This document shows, piece after piece, positions 46,757 through 60,324 of a stretch of 64,000 nt of DNA. The first letter of the stretch is position 1, and the number at the start of each line of letters is the position of its first letter. This DNA comes from Mauremys mutica (taxonomy: Eukaryota > Chordata > Testudines > Geoemydidae). The notes beneath the pieces are model-generated. The model saw nothing but the letters and a program-made list of their open reading frames with translations. It was not told the origin of the DNA and did not search any database. A program made the translations under genes and the position numbers. The DNA lies in NCBI RefSeq assembly GCF_020497125.1, contig NC_059079.1:51471114-51535113 (forward strand), read 5' to 3'.

Positions 46757-49399
46757 GATTCCAAGATTTCCTGTCAGCACAAAATAACTAGAAAGGTAAT
46801 TAAGAAGGTGTGGGTAAAGAGGAAAGCCTATCAAGGTATTGATCAGGTATCTGAAAGATGACGAGGAGTAATGTGAAAGACTTTTGTTTCTTTGTAATAC
46901 AGTAACTGAAACATAAATAGCTATTTGGCAGCTTTAGACAATGGTGCAGCTGCATATATTGTGTTGGTAAGTTTTTCTATTTATTTTAAGATTATTATTC
47001 AATTCTAATTTGTTGGGGTAAATTTGTCATGAGAACAGTTGTGTTGTATGCATAGTAAACTCATTGGTGTCTAAGTTTCAGGTAAAATTGTTACATTTTC
47101 TATTTCTTCCTGTTTCAGTGCTACCTGAAGAAAGGGGATGAGGGACCCTTTATGTAAGATACAGAGGTTTATATCTGTACAATCATTGTCCATACAGCTG
47201 TGTTACTGGAGCTCCACAAGGGTTTGCTCACATTCATCTAATTGTGGAATTGTGATCCATAGCTGTTTGCACTAGTCATTGACAAGAAGCAAAAACAATG
47301 TTGCCAGGAATATATGCCATACATTGATGCTAACAAATGTCGGTGTTTAGATAATACATATGCTAAACTTTATAAATGGATATTACTGTACAAAAATATC
47401 TTGTCTCCCACACCTGCAAAAAAGCATTTAATCTGTGTTTTTCAGACTTCTGTTCCTTTGGAGAAGTGTAGGGGGAAAAAAAAGAGCAGGATCACTTTTG
47501 TCAATGCTTATGCAGGCGTTAAATTTAAAGATAATACAAAGTAAAGCTTCCTCATGCATAAGTGAAATGTAGAGAGCTTTATTTTGTTTTCCCCTGATTC
47601 ACAGCAGGAATTTGGTACAAAATCAGAGTGATTTGAACAGAGACATAATGTGTACAAGAGTGTATTTAGCATTTCCCCTGCTCAAAATTGAATTCTGAAA
47701 CACCTTTGGAGGACAGGTAATCCTGCCACCCTGCCAGGGTGCTTTCATCAGCTGAGGCCATCAGTTTCCATAAGTGCTCTGCTGGTGGAGTTAACAATAA
47801 GGAGTGCAGAATTAATATATTCCTCAAGCTTCCCTGGCCAATACCCCATTCACTCCTCGGATTGCACTAGCCTCCTGAGGGGAAACAGAAGCCAGAGAAA
47901 ACAAAGAGTTAGAGAAGGTTGCAAATTTTTCATTTTTATGTGATTTTTTAAAAATGAAAAATGACCTTTTTGACTAATTTTCACAATAAATGTTCTATTT
48001 CTATTGGAAAACTGAATACTTTTCAACTTTCAAACCCCTCCCACCCAAAATCAATTTCCAGACGCTTGTTTATCTTTAAAAGCCCTAAAAAAATCTGAAA
48101 AAATATTGTAAATGAAAATGAAAACATTTTGATTTCTTTTACATATTTTGCTGAAAACAAAATAGATTGTTTCCAGAAATTCTACTGAGAATAGTACTGG
48201 CAATTGTATCTCTCATGGGGTAACAAATCACATAGTACAGAAGTTTCCAGGTTGGATGCACTGCTGCCTTGATATGTTTTCTCAATGATTGCAGCTTTAT
48301 TTTATTTAAGGATGAGATAATAGCACTAGTAATATATTCAGTCACTTCCAATTAAATTTGCATACACTTCCCTGACACACAAATCATTTGTAATATAAGC
48401 CAAAGTAGACCTCCCATGGGTCAAAGTGAACTATGCATATGTAAGAAAGATATGGCCCATGATAAATAAGGGATGGCAAACTTAAAAGAACATGTCTAAA
48501 GTGACTTGTGTTTCTGGAGTCTTAATACCCAGTGTTACCTGCGTTGCGTGGGCAGATCCTGAGACTGCCCAAATGTACAGTATCTAAATTTTAATCTCCA
48601 GTGTCAAAACAGCTAAAAAGCTCGTCTCATCAGTAGCAGCTCCATTAATTATTACTTTGGCCTGCTCTAGTCCCTATACACCATTCTGGTCCATAGGACA
48701 TAAGGCGGAAAACATGACTTTATTGGGACTGTTTTGGGCCTCCCAGGAGGAACAATGCAAAATCTGTAACAATTTTCCTCTATGCAGCTTACAATACCCA
48801 AGTTTCTGTGTCTTCTTTTGGGATAATACTTACTCACCTATCATTAAGTAATGTCACTGCACACCTTTGGTAAATGTGAGCTTGCATTCAGCTATGCTAA
48901 TGGAGATTTCTAGTTTAAATATTTTGCTGTCATTGCGATTCCTTTTTTTCTATAGGCAAAACAGTTTATTAGCAAATATCTCTTCAATGAATAGAAGAGT
49001 GGCCGCAGCTAGTATACAAATTTTTCAGTACAGTGCATGGAGATGTCACAGGGTCGATTTCTCCAGGCCCATATTCTGGCCCTTCCAGCCTCTCCTTTCA
49101 AGAACAAAGGTAGTTCCAATATAAACAGAGATCTTCTTACTCTTTATCCGGTCTCCTCCTCTTTATTTTGAAAGTGGCTTCCTACCCACTCTGGCCCCAG
49201 GCTTAGTCTTCCTACGTAGCTTAGTGTGGGTGCCTGATGAGCACCCAGCATCTTGACTTCTCAAATCTTGACTTCTCAAATCTTTCCAGCTTGGTACTTG
49301 AATCCTGTCAACAAACTTGGGGAAACAAGGGGGTTTGGAGCATTCTTCTCAGCTGGCCTTTGTTCCAGTTCCAAAGTCCTCTCAAGAGCCATATTTGGG
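46757..49399. other. AT-rich stretch, no gene seen
   Basis: No gene or well-defined repeat was recognised. Confidence 0.5.
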
Positions 49400-49672
49400 G
49401 TCAGGAAGGAATTTTCCTGCAGGGCAGATTGGCAGAGGCCCTGGAGGTTTTTCGCCTTCCTCTGCAACATGGGGCACGGGTCACTTGCTGGAGGATTCTC
49501 TGCAGCTTGAGGTCTTCAAACCGCAATTTGGGGACTTCAATAAATCAGACATAGGATAGGGGTTTGTTATAGAGGTGGATGGGTGAGATTCTGTGGCCTG
49601 CATTGTGCAGGAGGTCAGACTAGATGATCATAATGGTCCCTTCTGACCTTAAAGTCTATGAGTCTGAGTCTG
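49400..49672 (+). mobile_element. CR1-type LINE 3' end with tail repeat
   Basis: A sense CR1-like terminus: gaggattctctgcagcttga, then tcaaaccgcaatttggggac, then ctagatgatcataatggtcc, then ccttaaagtctatgag. It ends in a short direct repeat, gagtctgagtctgagtct, the kind of tail microsatellite CR1 elements carry. The same subfamily lies antisense at 37,134-37,325. An 80-codon open frame runs through it but carries no domain. Confidence 0.8.
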
Positions 49673-52600
49673 AGTCTATATGGAGAGTAAATCCCATCAC
49701 AGGAGATATAGTTACCAGGCAATTAATTGCCCCACTAGCTATTTGAGAATCCTCGCAGACCTAATGTGTATTGTGTTCTGTTTTATTTCTGCTTATCAAA
49801 GAAAATGAGTGTGCAAATAGAAATAATTTCATTTTATAATCTACTCAAGCCTCCCACCTGATTCAACGATGCCCTAATCCGATGATTATGGGTGAAATCA
49901 TGGCTCCTTTGAAATCAATGGCAAAAATCCCATTGCCTTCAAGTGGAACAATATTTCACCCTATGCCGTCACATGCATGTCTGTGGCAGTGAATTATGAT
50001 GTCACATGCAAAGGATTGTTTCATTACTGAATGAGACAGGCAGAAGGTGATTGTACTGAAAAAGTACCCATCTCTCTACACACACAAATAGTGTCTGATA
50101 TTATTATAAAAATGAATATGATACTGTTTTAAAATTCGTGCAGATGTAACAGGGGTCCCTTTAAATATATTTCAATGTTTTCTCAATGAATTCACTGGAA
50201 TCAGGGTTATATGGGAACATTAAGTGGGCATTTCCTTTAAAAATGACTACTTACATTAATTATCATACATTATTGGAACTCATGCCTAATCAATCCAAAA
50301 CACACATTTCAGTTTAAAAGGCTATATAACTAACAGATAAACTAACGTCCTTCTGGGAACAAGTGTCTGATAAGAGATATTTAATGGCCATCACTTTCAT
50401 TTTTTATTTCTGCCATCAGAAGCACATATCCATATTTTAAACCTAAAGTTTCTTTTTTGTTTCTTTTTCTTTTGTTTTTTTTAAAGAAACTTTCTAGTCA
50501 ACTGCCATTTATTGTCTTGTCTCATTTCAAACATTAAAATATAAGCCATTTTTTTTGTATTGCAGTTGGATCAGTTCTGTGACAGCTAGGCTGGTCTCAG
50601 TGCTACACTTCTTATACAGTGTGAATACTTTCACCATTAAACCATAAGGCTTTGCAAGAAAGGAAGAGGGGGTCTGCATGGAGGAGTTTGCAGTTCCCTG
50701 ATTCAGACATTTCTGGCCCCAATGCAAGTTAGTGCTAGACAGGGGCAGCCCAAATTTATGCCAGCAGCATAAGGTCCTTCAGGAACATTTCACCCATGGA
50801 GAATTTGGTGTAGTAGAGCAGTGCTCCATCATAACCATCTCCACTCCCACTCAGTATCCATGCTACTAATATTTCATCTCTCTCCCCTTATATCAGCAGT
50901 GGGTGGGGCAGCTAGTACAGTAGATGTCGTAGCTTTCTTTGCCAGCTTTCCACCGGCAGATAACTTGTTTGTGCCTGACATCCTCCCTGTGCCCTCCCTC
51001 CGTCTGCTGCCAGCCAGGTCTTGCAACGTTTCTCAAAGTAGGTGTCCACAGAGACAGAGCATCTCAGACTAAAGGGCAGGGTTGGTGGAAAGGTCACCTC
51101 GATCCTGGAGTGGCTGAAAAGTAGGCTGGAGGTTGTGTGAAGACGGGTGGAGAACCTGAGGCTCTCACTCACCAGTAGTGGAGGGACACCCTTCAAAAGC
51201 TCAGAAAGATTAATTTCCTTCACTGAAGTGAAATGTAGAGCCCCACTGCCTTAGGAGGTGGTAGGCCTACTCAGGGCAGGAATCAGCAGCATAGACAGTC
51301 TCCAACTCTATGTAACCATAATCATGGAGCATATTCTCTTTCATGTCCCCTACCCCTAGCCACATGCTAGGCTTCTGAGCCATCCTACCATTTCCTCCCT
51401 ACCCACGGCTTCAATTAGTGAAGAATTAATGCTTTTGTGTGGAAGGTAGGGTTGGTCAGAGAAATGTTAAACTGTATAGTAATTTGCTGTGGAGATTCAT
51501 GCCTTCTCATTGGGAACATGCTACATATGGGGGCTGCTCTATTTTTCCATACTTCACTAAACACTCTCCTAACCCCTAAAGCTCCATCTTCACACCATTT
51601 CCTCACAGGAGGCTTCCAAGGGGTTGGGGGAGGGGAGTCATGCTGAAGAGCTGTTATCCCCATTCACCTGGTTCCCTTGTCTTTTCCCATGTTGTGGAGG
51701 AGAACCATGCTGCTCAAAGGTGACAAGTATGACATTTATATTGGAGGAAAGTTTCTAGGATGATGTTCTTTTATCTAAGTACCTCAAGCCATGATAGAAT
51801 AGTCGTGGGCATGCAACAGGACTCATGCTACATTCTACAAAGACAAATTCAAGCCATTGCACGTTGATGTAGCTCATATTTTACTCAATTATCTCCTTGG
51901 ACAAAACTTAATGTGTTCCGCTAAACTTATACAGAGATAGCATTGCTTAAAATACAGTGCATTTCCCCATTTGTATAAACATTGCTTTTCATTATTAAAT
52001 TGAACGTATCCTTGCAGGGAAGCACTTTTTTGTGTATTATCTCTGAAAATCAAAAAGCACCAACGACTCTGGGAAGAGTAAATCTTTTCTAGTGAAAGGC
52101 ATGGGATCATTATCACCACCCTTGCTCTTGTTTTGGTAACAGATTTTATTAAACTAGGGCCTAATTCTGTTCCCACTAAATACATTGGGAGATCTAGTTG
52201 GGCATATTTTTTATTAAAATAGAATTTGTTCTAGGTAGTTATTTAGAGGGTACATGTATGACATATATGACTCATCTCACTTTATAATTATGTTCCTGTA
52301 GTTAAAACTTTTATTTGCCTTAATTTAGTATACTTCCCCTTCCCCTGCATAGTAATCTATACAACTTTAAATCCATAATTTAGTGCATAATGCTTCTTTT
52401 AATTCAAATATATGTTATACACTTATTTGATATCATTAATGCCATGCTGGAATACCTCTTTATAGATAAAGAATGAGTTATTAGCTCAGCACATCTTCAA
52501 GTGTGATATGATTGTCTCTTTTCTACAGAGCTACAGGGGATAGGCACTACTCACACAAGGCTAAAATAGTCATCTATTATATTACCAGCAAGTTTGCCTT

Positions 52601-54275
52601 GAAACTATAGCAGCCCATTCAAAAATTGCACTTGCTTTTGTCATGATGGTCAATTGAGTTCACACACCTACGCACCCTACCTCATATATCATTTATTATA
52701 TGCTACAATAGATAATCAAAATATACACTAGGAGACACACAATATATACATACTGCACATGTATATTTACTGTATACTTGTCATTTATCTTACCAATTGT
52801 GTGTGAATAAATATGGCAAATGTTAGGCAACACTCTAAATCTCACAATCAATTAATTTACTTGGGTAAAACTTCAGCATGGAAGCAACAAAATCCCATAT
52901 AAATATTCCTTCTATCAATTTTTTACACACACACACGTAAATAAAAAGGCATTAGCTGTTAAGGCAAAATTCAAGGTATTTCCCCCACCCCCAGTTATTA
53001 GAATCATCTACTTACTGACTCATGGCTCCACTTCTCTCTTGCTACTCATAAATAATATAGTCAGGGTGACCCTAACCCATGTAAACAAAATGTGAATTTC
53101 ACTTCAGCTCTCTAGTCATATATCTAAGCCTCTGTAGAGTCACATTGGGCACAGATTTAATTTCATTGCAACATCATAAATAGCGTGGAGAGCAAAGCCA
53201 CATTTCCTGTTTTTAAGTTTCTTCTTTTATATCTTTACCTTTACTCCTCTCTTGAGCTCAGTTCCAAAGACCATGGGTATAGACGGGAACCAGTATAAAA
53301 GACATCAACACAATGAAACAGGGAAGTGTCGGGGAGACATCAATGTTAATGTTTTATATTTTTACTGTCATTGGTATTTTTTCTGTAAAATCAAAATTAA
53401 AACCTAAAGGGAAAATTCAAGAATAAGATGGACACAGCCACTCTTGGGTTCTGGGCTCTGTTCTCAGGACCACGTTTTAATAAAACCTATTAAAAGGACA
53501 ACACTGCCAGATCTACTGTTGTTTTTGCTATTCTAGTGAAGTCACTGGTGAGTGACTGATGGTCCTCCACCCTCCATCTCTTCTTGAACAGGTGATGGTG
53601 GTTGTATTGACTACACTTGAATGATCTTAAACAAGAAGGACCAAATTATCTGTTGGTGTAAATTTGCTCCACTCTATCAAAGGCAATGGAGAGATGATAT
53701 TTTATAACATGGAATTTCAGTTTTTTCCCTTCTTCTTGCTCTTGTATTAAACAAGAGCTTAGGAAGTCAAATGAAGCTGCTTTGGAGACACAAAGAGCTA
53801 AAGCATTTGTAATGTGAGTTGCTGGACCAGATCCACCACTGGTGCAAATCAATAATCCATTGAAGTCAGTGGAGATATGCCAGTTTACTCCAGCTAAGAA
53901 TCTGGTCCACTGTGTTTCAGCCAGGATGCTTCCTGAGAATTGTTGAAACTTTTATTTTTCATTATTTGTCTTATTGCTTTTCTATAAAAACTCATGATTT
54001 TCTTTTATTAAAACAGACGCATAATACATTATACAATATTTTGCTATTGTGGAAGGTGATTATATTGTAATATATTTGTGGAGTTTGAAAGGTGGATCCA
54101 GCTTTTGTAAATCATTCCTTCCCTTTATAACAAGCTGGAACAAAACACAGATTCCAATAGTGTCTAACTTTGATGTTTTTGATATCTAGGTCTGAATCCA
54201 GATCTGAATTTTGTGGGTTAAACTTATCACTAATTTTGAATAGGCTCTATTTTGGTAGTAATCTCTGGTTGTGTT
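49673..54275. other. AT-rich stretch with two short palindromic repeats
   Basis: No gene recognised. Short fold-back repeats lie at 49,893-49,965 (ends gggtgaaatcatgg and tatttcaccc) and 53,822-53,919 (ends tggaccagatcc and gaatctggtccac). Confidence 0.5.
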
Positions 54276-54283
54276 CTAATTGG

Positions 54284-54441
54284 CAGGGCCACCCAGAGGA
54301 TTCAGGGGGCCTGGGGCAAAGCAATTTCAGGGGCCCGTTCCATAAAAAAAAAGTTGCAATACTATAGCATACTATATTCTCGTGGGGGCCCCTGCGGGGC
54401 CTGAAGCAAATTGCCCCCCCCCCTCCCTCTGGGCAGCCCTG
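54284..54441. mobile_element. Short hAT-type MITE, 158 bp
   Basis: The ends cagggccacccagagg and cctctgggcagccctg are inverted repeats over 16 bp with two mismatches. The sub-ends carry ggggcc/gggccc-rich sequence. The flanking octamers ctaattgg and ggaaaaat do not match, so the flanks have decayed or rearranged. It belongs to the same group as the 3' end at 56,560-56,638. Confidence 0.7.
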
Positions 54442-54947
54442 GGAAAAATAAACTTTTAAAAACTTCCACATCTTGGCACAAACCCAGTTTTGAGAAAACG
54501 TATTTTCAAGTCACCTTTACAAGGTATCATTGGTTCTCAGCATCAGCTAGTGCTAAAAGGCACTAAAGCTCACTGAAAGGGTTGGACAAATATTTTCTGT
54601 CAAAACTTTTTTTGGATCAAAAACTAGGGGTTTTTAAAAAGCAGGAAAAATGTCTGCTTTCCTTCAAAATTTGTCGTGTTTTTTTTTAATTGAAAATCTG
54701 AAATTAGTCTGCCAAAACCTGAACATGGTTTGGGGTTTCAGAAGTGTGTGGTCAAATATTTGCTGCTTGCTGTGTTTGTTTAAAGAAACAATAAAAAAAT
54801 TCTGCTTAAAAAAATCCAAAATTTTTGAATCACCTCAGCTTGTGACCAAACGCCTGAGCCCACCCAGTCAGAGATTTTTCCAGGTTTCTGATACTCTGCT
54901 GGCTTCCTTGACTCATATCTGTCTCCATAAGTTTGGGTTCATTTAGC
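54442..54947. other. AT-rich stretch, no gene seen
   Basis: No gene recognised. There are A/T homopolymer runs throughout. Confidence 0.5.
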
Positions 54948-55205
54948 TTAGAACATAAGAATGGCCATACTGGGTCAGACAAAAGGTCCAGCCAGCCCAG
55001 TATCCTGTCTACCGACAGTGGCCAATCCCAAGTGCCCCAGAGGGAGTGAACCTAACAGGTAATGATCAAATGATCTCTCTCCTGCCATCGATCTTCACCC
55101 TCTGACAAACAGAGGCTAGGGACAACATTCCTTACCCATCCTGGCTAATAGCCATTAATGGACTTAACCTCCATGCATTTATCTGTTTCCTCGACACTGG
55201 CTCCA
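54948..55205 (-). mobile_element. CR1-type LINE 3' end, antisense
   Basis: On the plus strand it reads gaacataagaatggccatac, then tgggtcagacaaaaggtcca, then cccagtatcctgtctaccga, then gacaaacagaggctagggac. This is the reverse complement of a CR1 3' end, the best preserved CR1 copy in the window. It is truncated and non-coding. Confidence 0.88.
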
Positions 55206-55391
55206 TGGGGTCCCTTACAAACTGGTGACAGTTACTGTGGGTTTGTCTTTAGTATAGCTTATGTACCTACTCCACGAACTGAGCATTTGAGCTTGTTCCA
55301 GAATCTGGGATGAACCTATGTTGTGAAAACTGAAATGCTCAAAATAGCACATGCATGTGAATGGACACAGGGTGCTAAAATTAAATTAGCC

Positions 55392-55609
55392 CAAGGGTTC
55401 TCAGCCTGGGGGTCAGGACCCCTCAGGGGGTCACGAGATTATTACTGGGGGTTGCAAGCTGTCAGCCTCCATCTCAAACCCCGCTTTGCCTCCAGCATTT
55501 ATAATAGTGTTAAATATATTTAAAAGTGTTTTTAATTTATAAGGGGGGGTCACACTCAGAGGTTTGCTGTGTGAAAGAGGTCACCAGTACAAAAGTTTGA
55601 GAACCACTG
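55392..55609. mobile_element. hAT MITE, 218 bp
   Basis: The ends are caagggttctcagcctgggg and gtttgagaaccactg. The flanking octamers are aattagcc (55,384-55,391) and aattacct (55,610-55,617), six of eight identical. The terminal sequence is the widely seen cagtggttctcaaa hAT end. Non-coding. Confidence 0.85.
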
Positions 55610-55799
55610 AATTACCTGAAGAACCTCTGGAGCCTCGGGGAATGCGGGGGGGGGGGTCTCCCTTGGTAGGGTTGGGAAGGAGGTAGGTGGTGTAGGCTAT
55701 TGCTCTTCTCATGTGATCCCTCCCCCATGGAAAATATAACAGCTTGGCTCTTTGTGTTAAATAGCTGTCTGCAAGCCTCAAACTGCTGAATGAGCTTTA

Positions 55800-56638
55800 G
55801 GGTAGGGAAGGCTGTGCCTCCCCAAACAGCCTAGCCCTGCCCTCTATCTGAGCTCCATCCACTTCTTGCCCCCCGACTGCCCCCTTCAGAATTCCCGACC
55901 CATCCTGCTCCTTGTGCCCCGACCACCCTCCCAAGACCCCCTCCCCAATGACCACCCCACCCACCCCCCCATTCCCTGACTGCCCCGACCCCTATCTACC
56001 ACCCCGCCCCGCCGAGTCCTGACAGACCCCTGGAATGCCCACAATCCAACCCCCCTGTTACCCATCCCCTGACCGCCCTTCCAGAACCTCTGTCCCCTCC
56101 CTGTCCCCTGACTGTCCCCGGGACTCCCTGCCCCTTATCCAAACCCCCCCGTCCTCCTGCCATGCTGCTTATCCCCGCCACCCCCTCTCCCGGGGGCTCA
56201 GTGCACTGCATCCAGGAGCACCCCTGTACAGTGCTGCAGTGGCCTGGCTCCAGCGGGGCCTGATCTCTTGCCGCTCGGCCCAGAGCTCGCAGCCCCACTC
56301 CCTTACCACGCGGCTCTGAGCAGGACCGGAGCTCACAGCCCCGTCCCCTTACCACATGGCAATGAGCAGGGAGGAGCTCAGGTCCTGCCCCCTTACCATG
56401 CAGCTCCAGTGGGACCAGATCTCAGGTCCAGCCCCCTTACCATGTGGCTTTGAGTGGGGAGGAGCTCAGGCCCCGCCTGAGCCACGCCACTTTAGTTCTG
56501 TCCAGGGTCGCTCCTGGACGTGTTGCGCTGAGGGATAAGGGAAGGCGGAGGTGGGGCCGGGGCCAGAGCATTCTCATGGGGGCCTTGTGGGTCCTGGGGC
56601 AAATTGCCCCACTGCCCCCTCCACCCCCAGTGGCCCTG
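55800..56638. mobile_element. C-rich hAT-type element, left end missing
   Basis: The right end reads ccacccccagtggccctg, with sub-terminal ggggcaaattgcccc. Both match the group at 54,284-54,441. The interior is strongly C-rich on plus (55,860-56,340), with short degenerate repeats of ccctgaccgccc type. A later part repeats cccttaccatg and gagctcaggtcc-like phrases near 56,295, 56,347, 56,390 and 56,437. No left terminus with a matching inverted repeat was found, so it is truncated. The long open frames on both strands are composition artefacts. Confidence 0.6.
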
Positions 56639-57121
56639 TAATTGAGTAAGGACCTGATCCAACACTTACTGAAGTTAAAGAGAACCTTTTACATTGACTT
56701 CAGGAGGTATGAGGTCAAGGCATAGCTACCCAAATATCTGAAGCTCTCTTCTGTTGCCATATGGGCCTTGAACTTCCAGCATAACTCTCAGTTATGCTGA
56801 GAGAAAAACATGGAAAATCACTTTCACCTAAATTTTATATCTATTATGGGGTCAAAATGTAACTAGGCTAGGACCTGTTTTTTACTGCTGCACAAAGTAG
56901 TTGCACATGTGGTAGCAAATGTGATTGGCCCAGACTACTTGAGGAACACATTATGAAATTGTATCCAAAACTTCAAGAAAGAAATAAGTCTTGCAAGTGT
57001 ATAGGAAATGTTGTTCACAAATGTGACATTAACATATAATTGGATAATATAAAATTGTAACCAAAAGCAAATGGCAAAATGAAATGATTGGTTGAGAAGT
57101 GTTGAAGAGCAAGATATGTAA
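56639..57121. other. AT-rich stretch, no gene seen
   Basis: No gene recognised. A diverged short repeat (acctgatccaacactta ... cattgacttcagg) lies at about 56,650-56,730. Confidence 0.5.
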
Positions 57122-57126
57122 CCTAG

Positions 57127-57857
57127 TGTCATAAACAGATAGTTAAGGGTTAATGCCTCTTTTACCTGTAAAGGGTTAAGAAGTTCACCTAACCTAGCTG
57201 ACACCTGACCAGAGGAACCAGTGGGGGAACAAGATGTTTCAAAATGAAGGAGGGTTTTTTCCTTTTTTAGTTTTCAGTTTCAGCCGGAGTGAAAAAGATC
57301 AAGGAACCAGCCTCTTCTCAGAGTAGTAAGTTTTAGAAAGGAATAAATAGGTTTATGTGTATTTCTTTTTAACCTGTCTTGTGCAGTTAGAGGTAGAATC
57401 AAATTGGGTATTTGGGTATTTTCATTGGTGTACTAAGTTTTTGCCCAGGGGAACATCCTCTGTGTTTTGAATCTGTTGTCTGTGAGAGTAGCTGGTATGT
57501 TAATCTCTCCCAGAGGGTTTTCTTTTACCTTTCTTTTCTTTAATTAAAAGCCTTTTTCTTAATACCTGATTGATTTTTCCCTTGTTTTTAGATCCAAGTG
57601 GGTTGGATCTGGATCCACCAGGAGTTGGTGGGAGAAAGGAAGGGGGATGGTTAATTTCTCCTTGTTTTAAGATCCAAAGGGTTTGGATCTGTGTTCACCA
57701 GGAAATTGGTGAAGTTTCTCAAGGCTACCCAAGGAAGGGAGTGCTTGTGAATGGTGGCAGCCAGACCAGATCTAAGCTGGTAATTGATCTTAGAGCTTCT
57801 CATGCAAGTCCCCCACATCTGTACCCTAAAGTTCAGAGTGGGGAAGGAACCTTGACA
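57127..57857 (+). mobile_element. Solo LTR, 731 bp, 5-bp target duplication
   Basis: It starts tgtcataaac and ends accttgaca, with TG...CA and inverted tgtca/tgaca termini. A perfect 5-bp duplication, cctag, lies at 57,122-57,126 and 57,858-57,862. No internal coding region remains, so it is a solo LTR of an endogenous retrovirus-like or Gypsy-type element. A possible poly(A) region is the T-rich tract with ttaattaaaagcc at about 57,540. A diverged internal duplication is visible: agatccaagtgggttggatc ... ccaccaggagttggtg (57,591-) and agatccaaagggtttggatc ... tcaccaggaaattggtg (57,670-). Confidence 0.88.
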
Positions 57858-57862
57858 CCTAG

Positions 57863-59274
57863 TATTATTGTTGTTGTTAAGTAGGTCAAACTGTTCTTGA
57901 CCTTTTGTAAGTATGTCTAGTTGGAAACTTGGAGCCTAAGACTTAAGATGTAGCTGTCTAGACCATTGAGTGCAAGGTTGACATTTGATGATAATTGGAC
58001 GCTAGTAGGTGTGTAGCTAACAGCAAATTGTGAAAAAAGATAAACAAGTAGGACATAAAACCCCATGAAAAAGTAATCAGTTTTGGAACAGTGACCACTG
58101 CAGCCTGTGTCCCACATAGAGTAGTTATAGAAATCATGAATTTTGGCTTTCTGTATTTGTGCTGATCTCTCTTAGTTAGAGCAATCTGATAAAAATGATT
58201 GAGCTTGGATATCTGATTAATTATTATTAATATCTAAACTGAATGGAACCCATTTTTAATGCCCCAGAGAGGTAATATCAAAAGGTATGCAGTTTACGTC
58301 TGTAAATTAACAGATACAAATGAATTCTTGTTTTTATCTCCAAAGTACAATATGTGATACAAACATGTACTCAATTGTGAAATCTGCTGTCAATCATTCC
58401 AAACCTGTAACAAAAGCAAACCAACCTCCTGTTAGCTGGCAGCCTTCCAACACTGCCTTCAGTGCTACAGAGGCTGCTACCTAGAAACCTAACAAGACAA
58501 TACATTATATAATGCCAACACTTGAAAAGCAAAACCATACCTTGGAGTGCTAAATTTTATTGGCTCAAAGACTTTGTGGAGCCTGCAATTAGCAATGAGA
58601 ATGGCAGTTCCAAACATGATTAAAAAATAGGAAAACTAAAATTGTTAATAAACAAAAATAATATTTAAATCTGCAATTTTATGCATGTGTTGAAATATTT
58701 TTTCCTCTTTGAATAAATATGCATGGATTAGTTACCATTTGTTTTAATCTTAAGGGATTCTACTGCCATCTTTGAAAATCATCATAGAATAATGTCTAAA
58801 AGTATCTTAATTGGATGGTCATTTGAGTCCACCACTCTTGTAGGTGACTGAATTATACCTTAAAACACTTAGTTACACTAACTGATGATCCTCTTAGCAG
58901 TTCCAGCTGACAGATCAAGGACTGTAAAAGGTTGGAATCTGAACTACCCTTTCATACTTCGAAGAGGACATTTTGGTAAATTTTGAGATGCATTAACAAG
59001 GTACTGTGGGAGAAGTGTGTACTGCCACTGCCTATGTTATGAATTATGTTAATACATAAAAAATTTCAGCCACCAGGGCTTTCCATCTGGTTCCTTTCAC
59101 ATGGGTACAATTCACTCAAAATACAATGATGTTGGAAACATTTAACAAAATGGAAAATACTGTGTTGTGCACTATTAATGGATTATAAATATGCCTTTAA
59201 ATTCCACTCATTTTGAATATCTCAAAATTGCTCATACATGGTATGAATTCGGCATTGGTTCCTGAATTATATAT
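57863..59274. other. AT-rich stretch, no gene seen
   Basis: No gene or bounded repeat recognised. Confidence 0.5.
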
Positions 59275-59460
59275 TTTTTTTCAAGGTGGGCGAAGTAATA
59301 TATTTTATCAGACCAACTTCTGTTGGTGGAACGGGCAACTTTTGAGCTTCACAGGTCTGAGGAAAAAAATATTGGGTGAGGTTCTTTGGTTTGTGCTCTT
59401 TAGAACATCAGACTAGATGATCATAATGATGTCATCTGGTCTTACAAAGCTATGAATCAT
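59275..59460 (+). mobile_element. Composite of dispersed-repeat fragments
   Basis: 59,280-59,365 resembles a dispersed amniote repeat containing agaccaacttctgttggtgg. 59,395-59,450 reads agaacatcagactagatgat, then cataatgatgtcatctggtc, which is a short CR1-like 3' end. Both are eroded fragments. Confidence 0.55.
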
Positions 59461-60316
59461 CTCATTATACCTATTACTTTCACAAGCAAACAATTTTATA
59501 GGCATAGTCCCTGGTTCCATGTAAAAGGCTGTTCACCCCATTTTGTGGTTTCTACAGTAGGATTGACAGGCAAGTGTAGTTTCTGCTTCTACTAAAGGAT
59601 TAAGTTATAAGGAATATTGGGTAGTAAGATATTAACAGATGGAGAATAACTTTATTTGTTGCTTTTAGAATGTTAACTCCTGTATCACTGAAGTTACACA
59701 AGAATTTTAGGATATTTACCAAAAACTTAGCTGACAAAGGCTCAGAATCAGCAACGATAAAATACATTATTCACAGAGCATTTGGGTATAAGAGGCAGAC
59801 TGTTGCCATGACACTGTATTCTTGCTTCTCCAGCAGATGTTCTTTTGTGAAACTGTTTTTTTGTGATTTATAATAAAATCTTCACAGCCCTGAGTCACCA
59901 GGCATATTCTTCCTCCCAATGCCACTTAAATTAACATCCAAACGTTGTCCAATGTCTAAACAGACATTTACATTACCGAACTCTTTGCTATAGCTTGCAT
60001 CCTCTAGGAGCTTGGTTCCAAACCTATGGAAATCAGTGGAAAGACTTAGGGGCCGAAACATGCGGATAGGCACCTAGTGGAATTTATAAAAGCAATTGAT
60101 TTAAAGTGAACCTATTTCCCTCTAGGCAATTATCTATATCACTAGGTACATAACTTGCTTCCAGTGACTCCAATGGACTTTGGATCAGGCTGAAGGTGTC
60201 TGACTCTTTTTTGTTGATTGGTCTGAAGGTAAGAAAGCCACCTTTTTTTGATTAGCTGAGGCACCAAAGAAGTTCAGCTGTTTCACTTCAGTGCCATACA
60301 AACTAGAGAGGAAGGA
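59461..60316. other. AT-rich stretch, no gene seen
   Basis: No gene recognised. Confidence 0.5.
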
Positions 60317-60324
60317 CCTCCAAA

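Noticed and set aside
54284..56638. One large 2.35-kb hAT element spanning both similar ends
   Set aside because: The left element already has its own matching right end at 54,441. The intervening DNA holds an independent CR1 tail and a separate hAT MITE. Flanking octamers do not match in register.
55996..56641. Open frames up to 119 codons in a C-rich segment
   Set aside because: A composition artefact of the C-rich hAT-type element. The repeated proline/arginine-rich output has no family resemblance.
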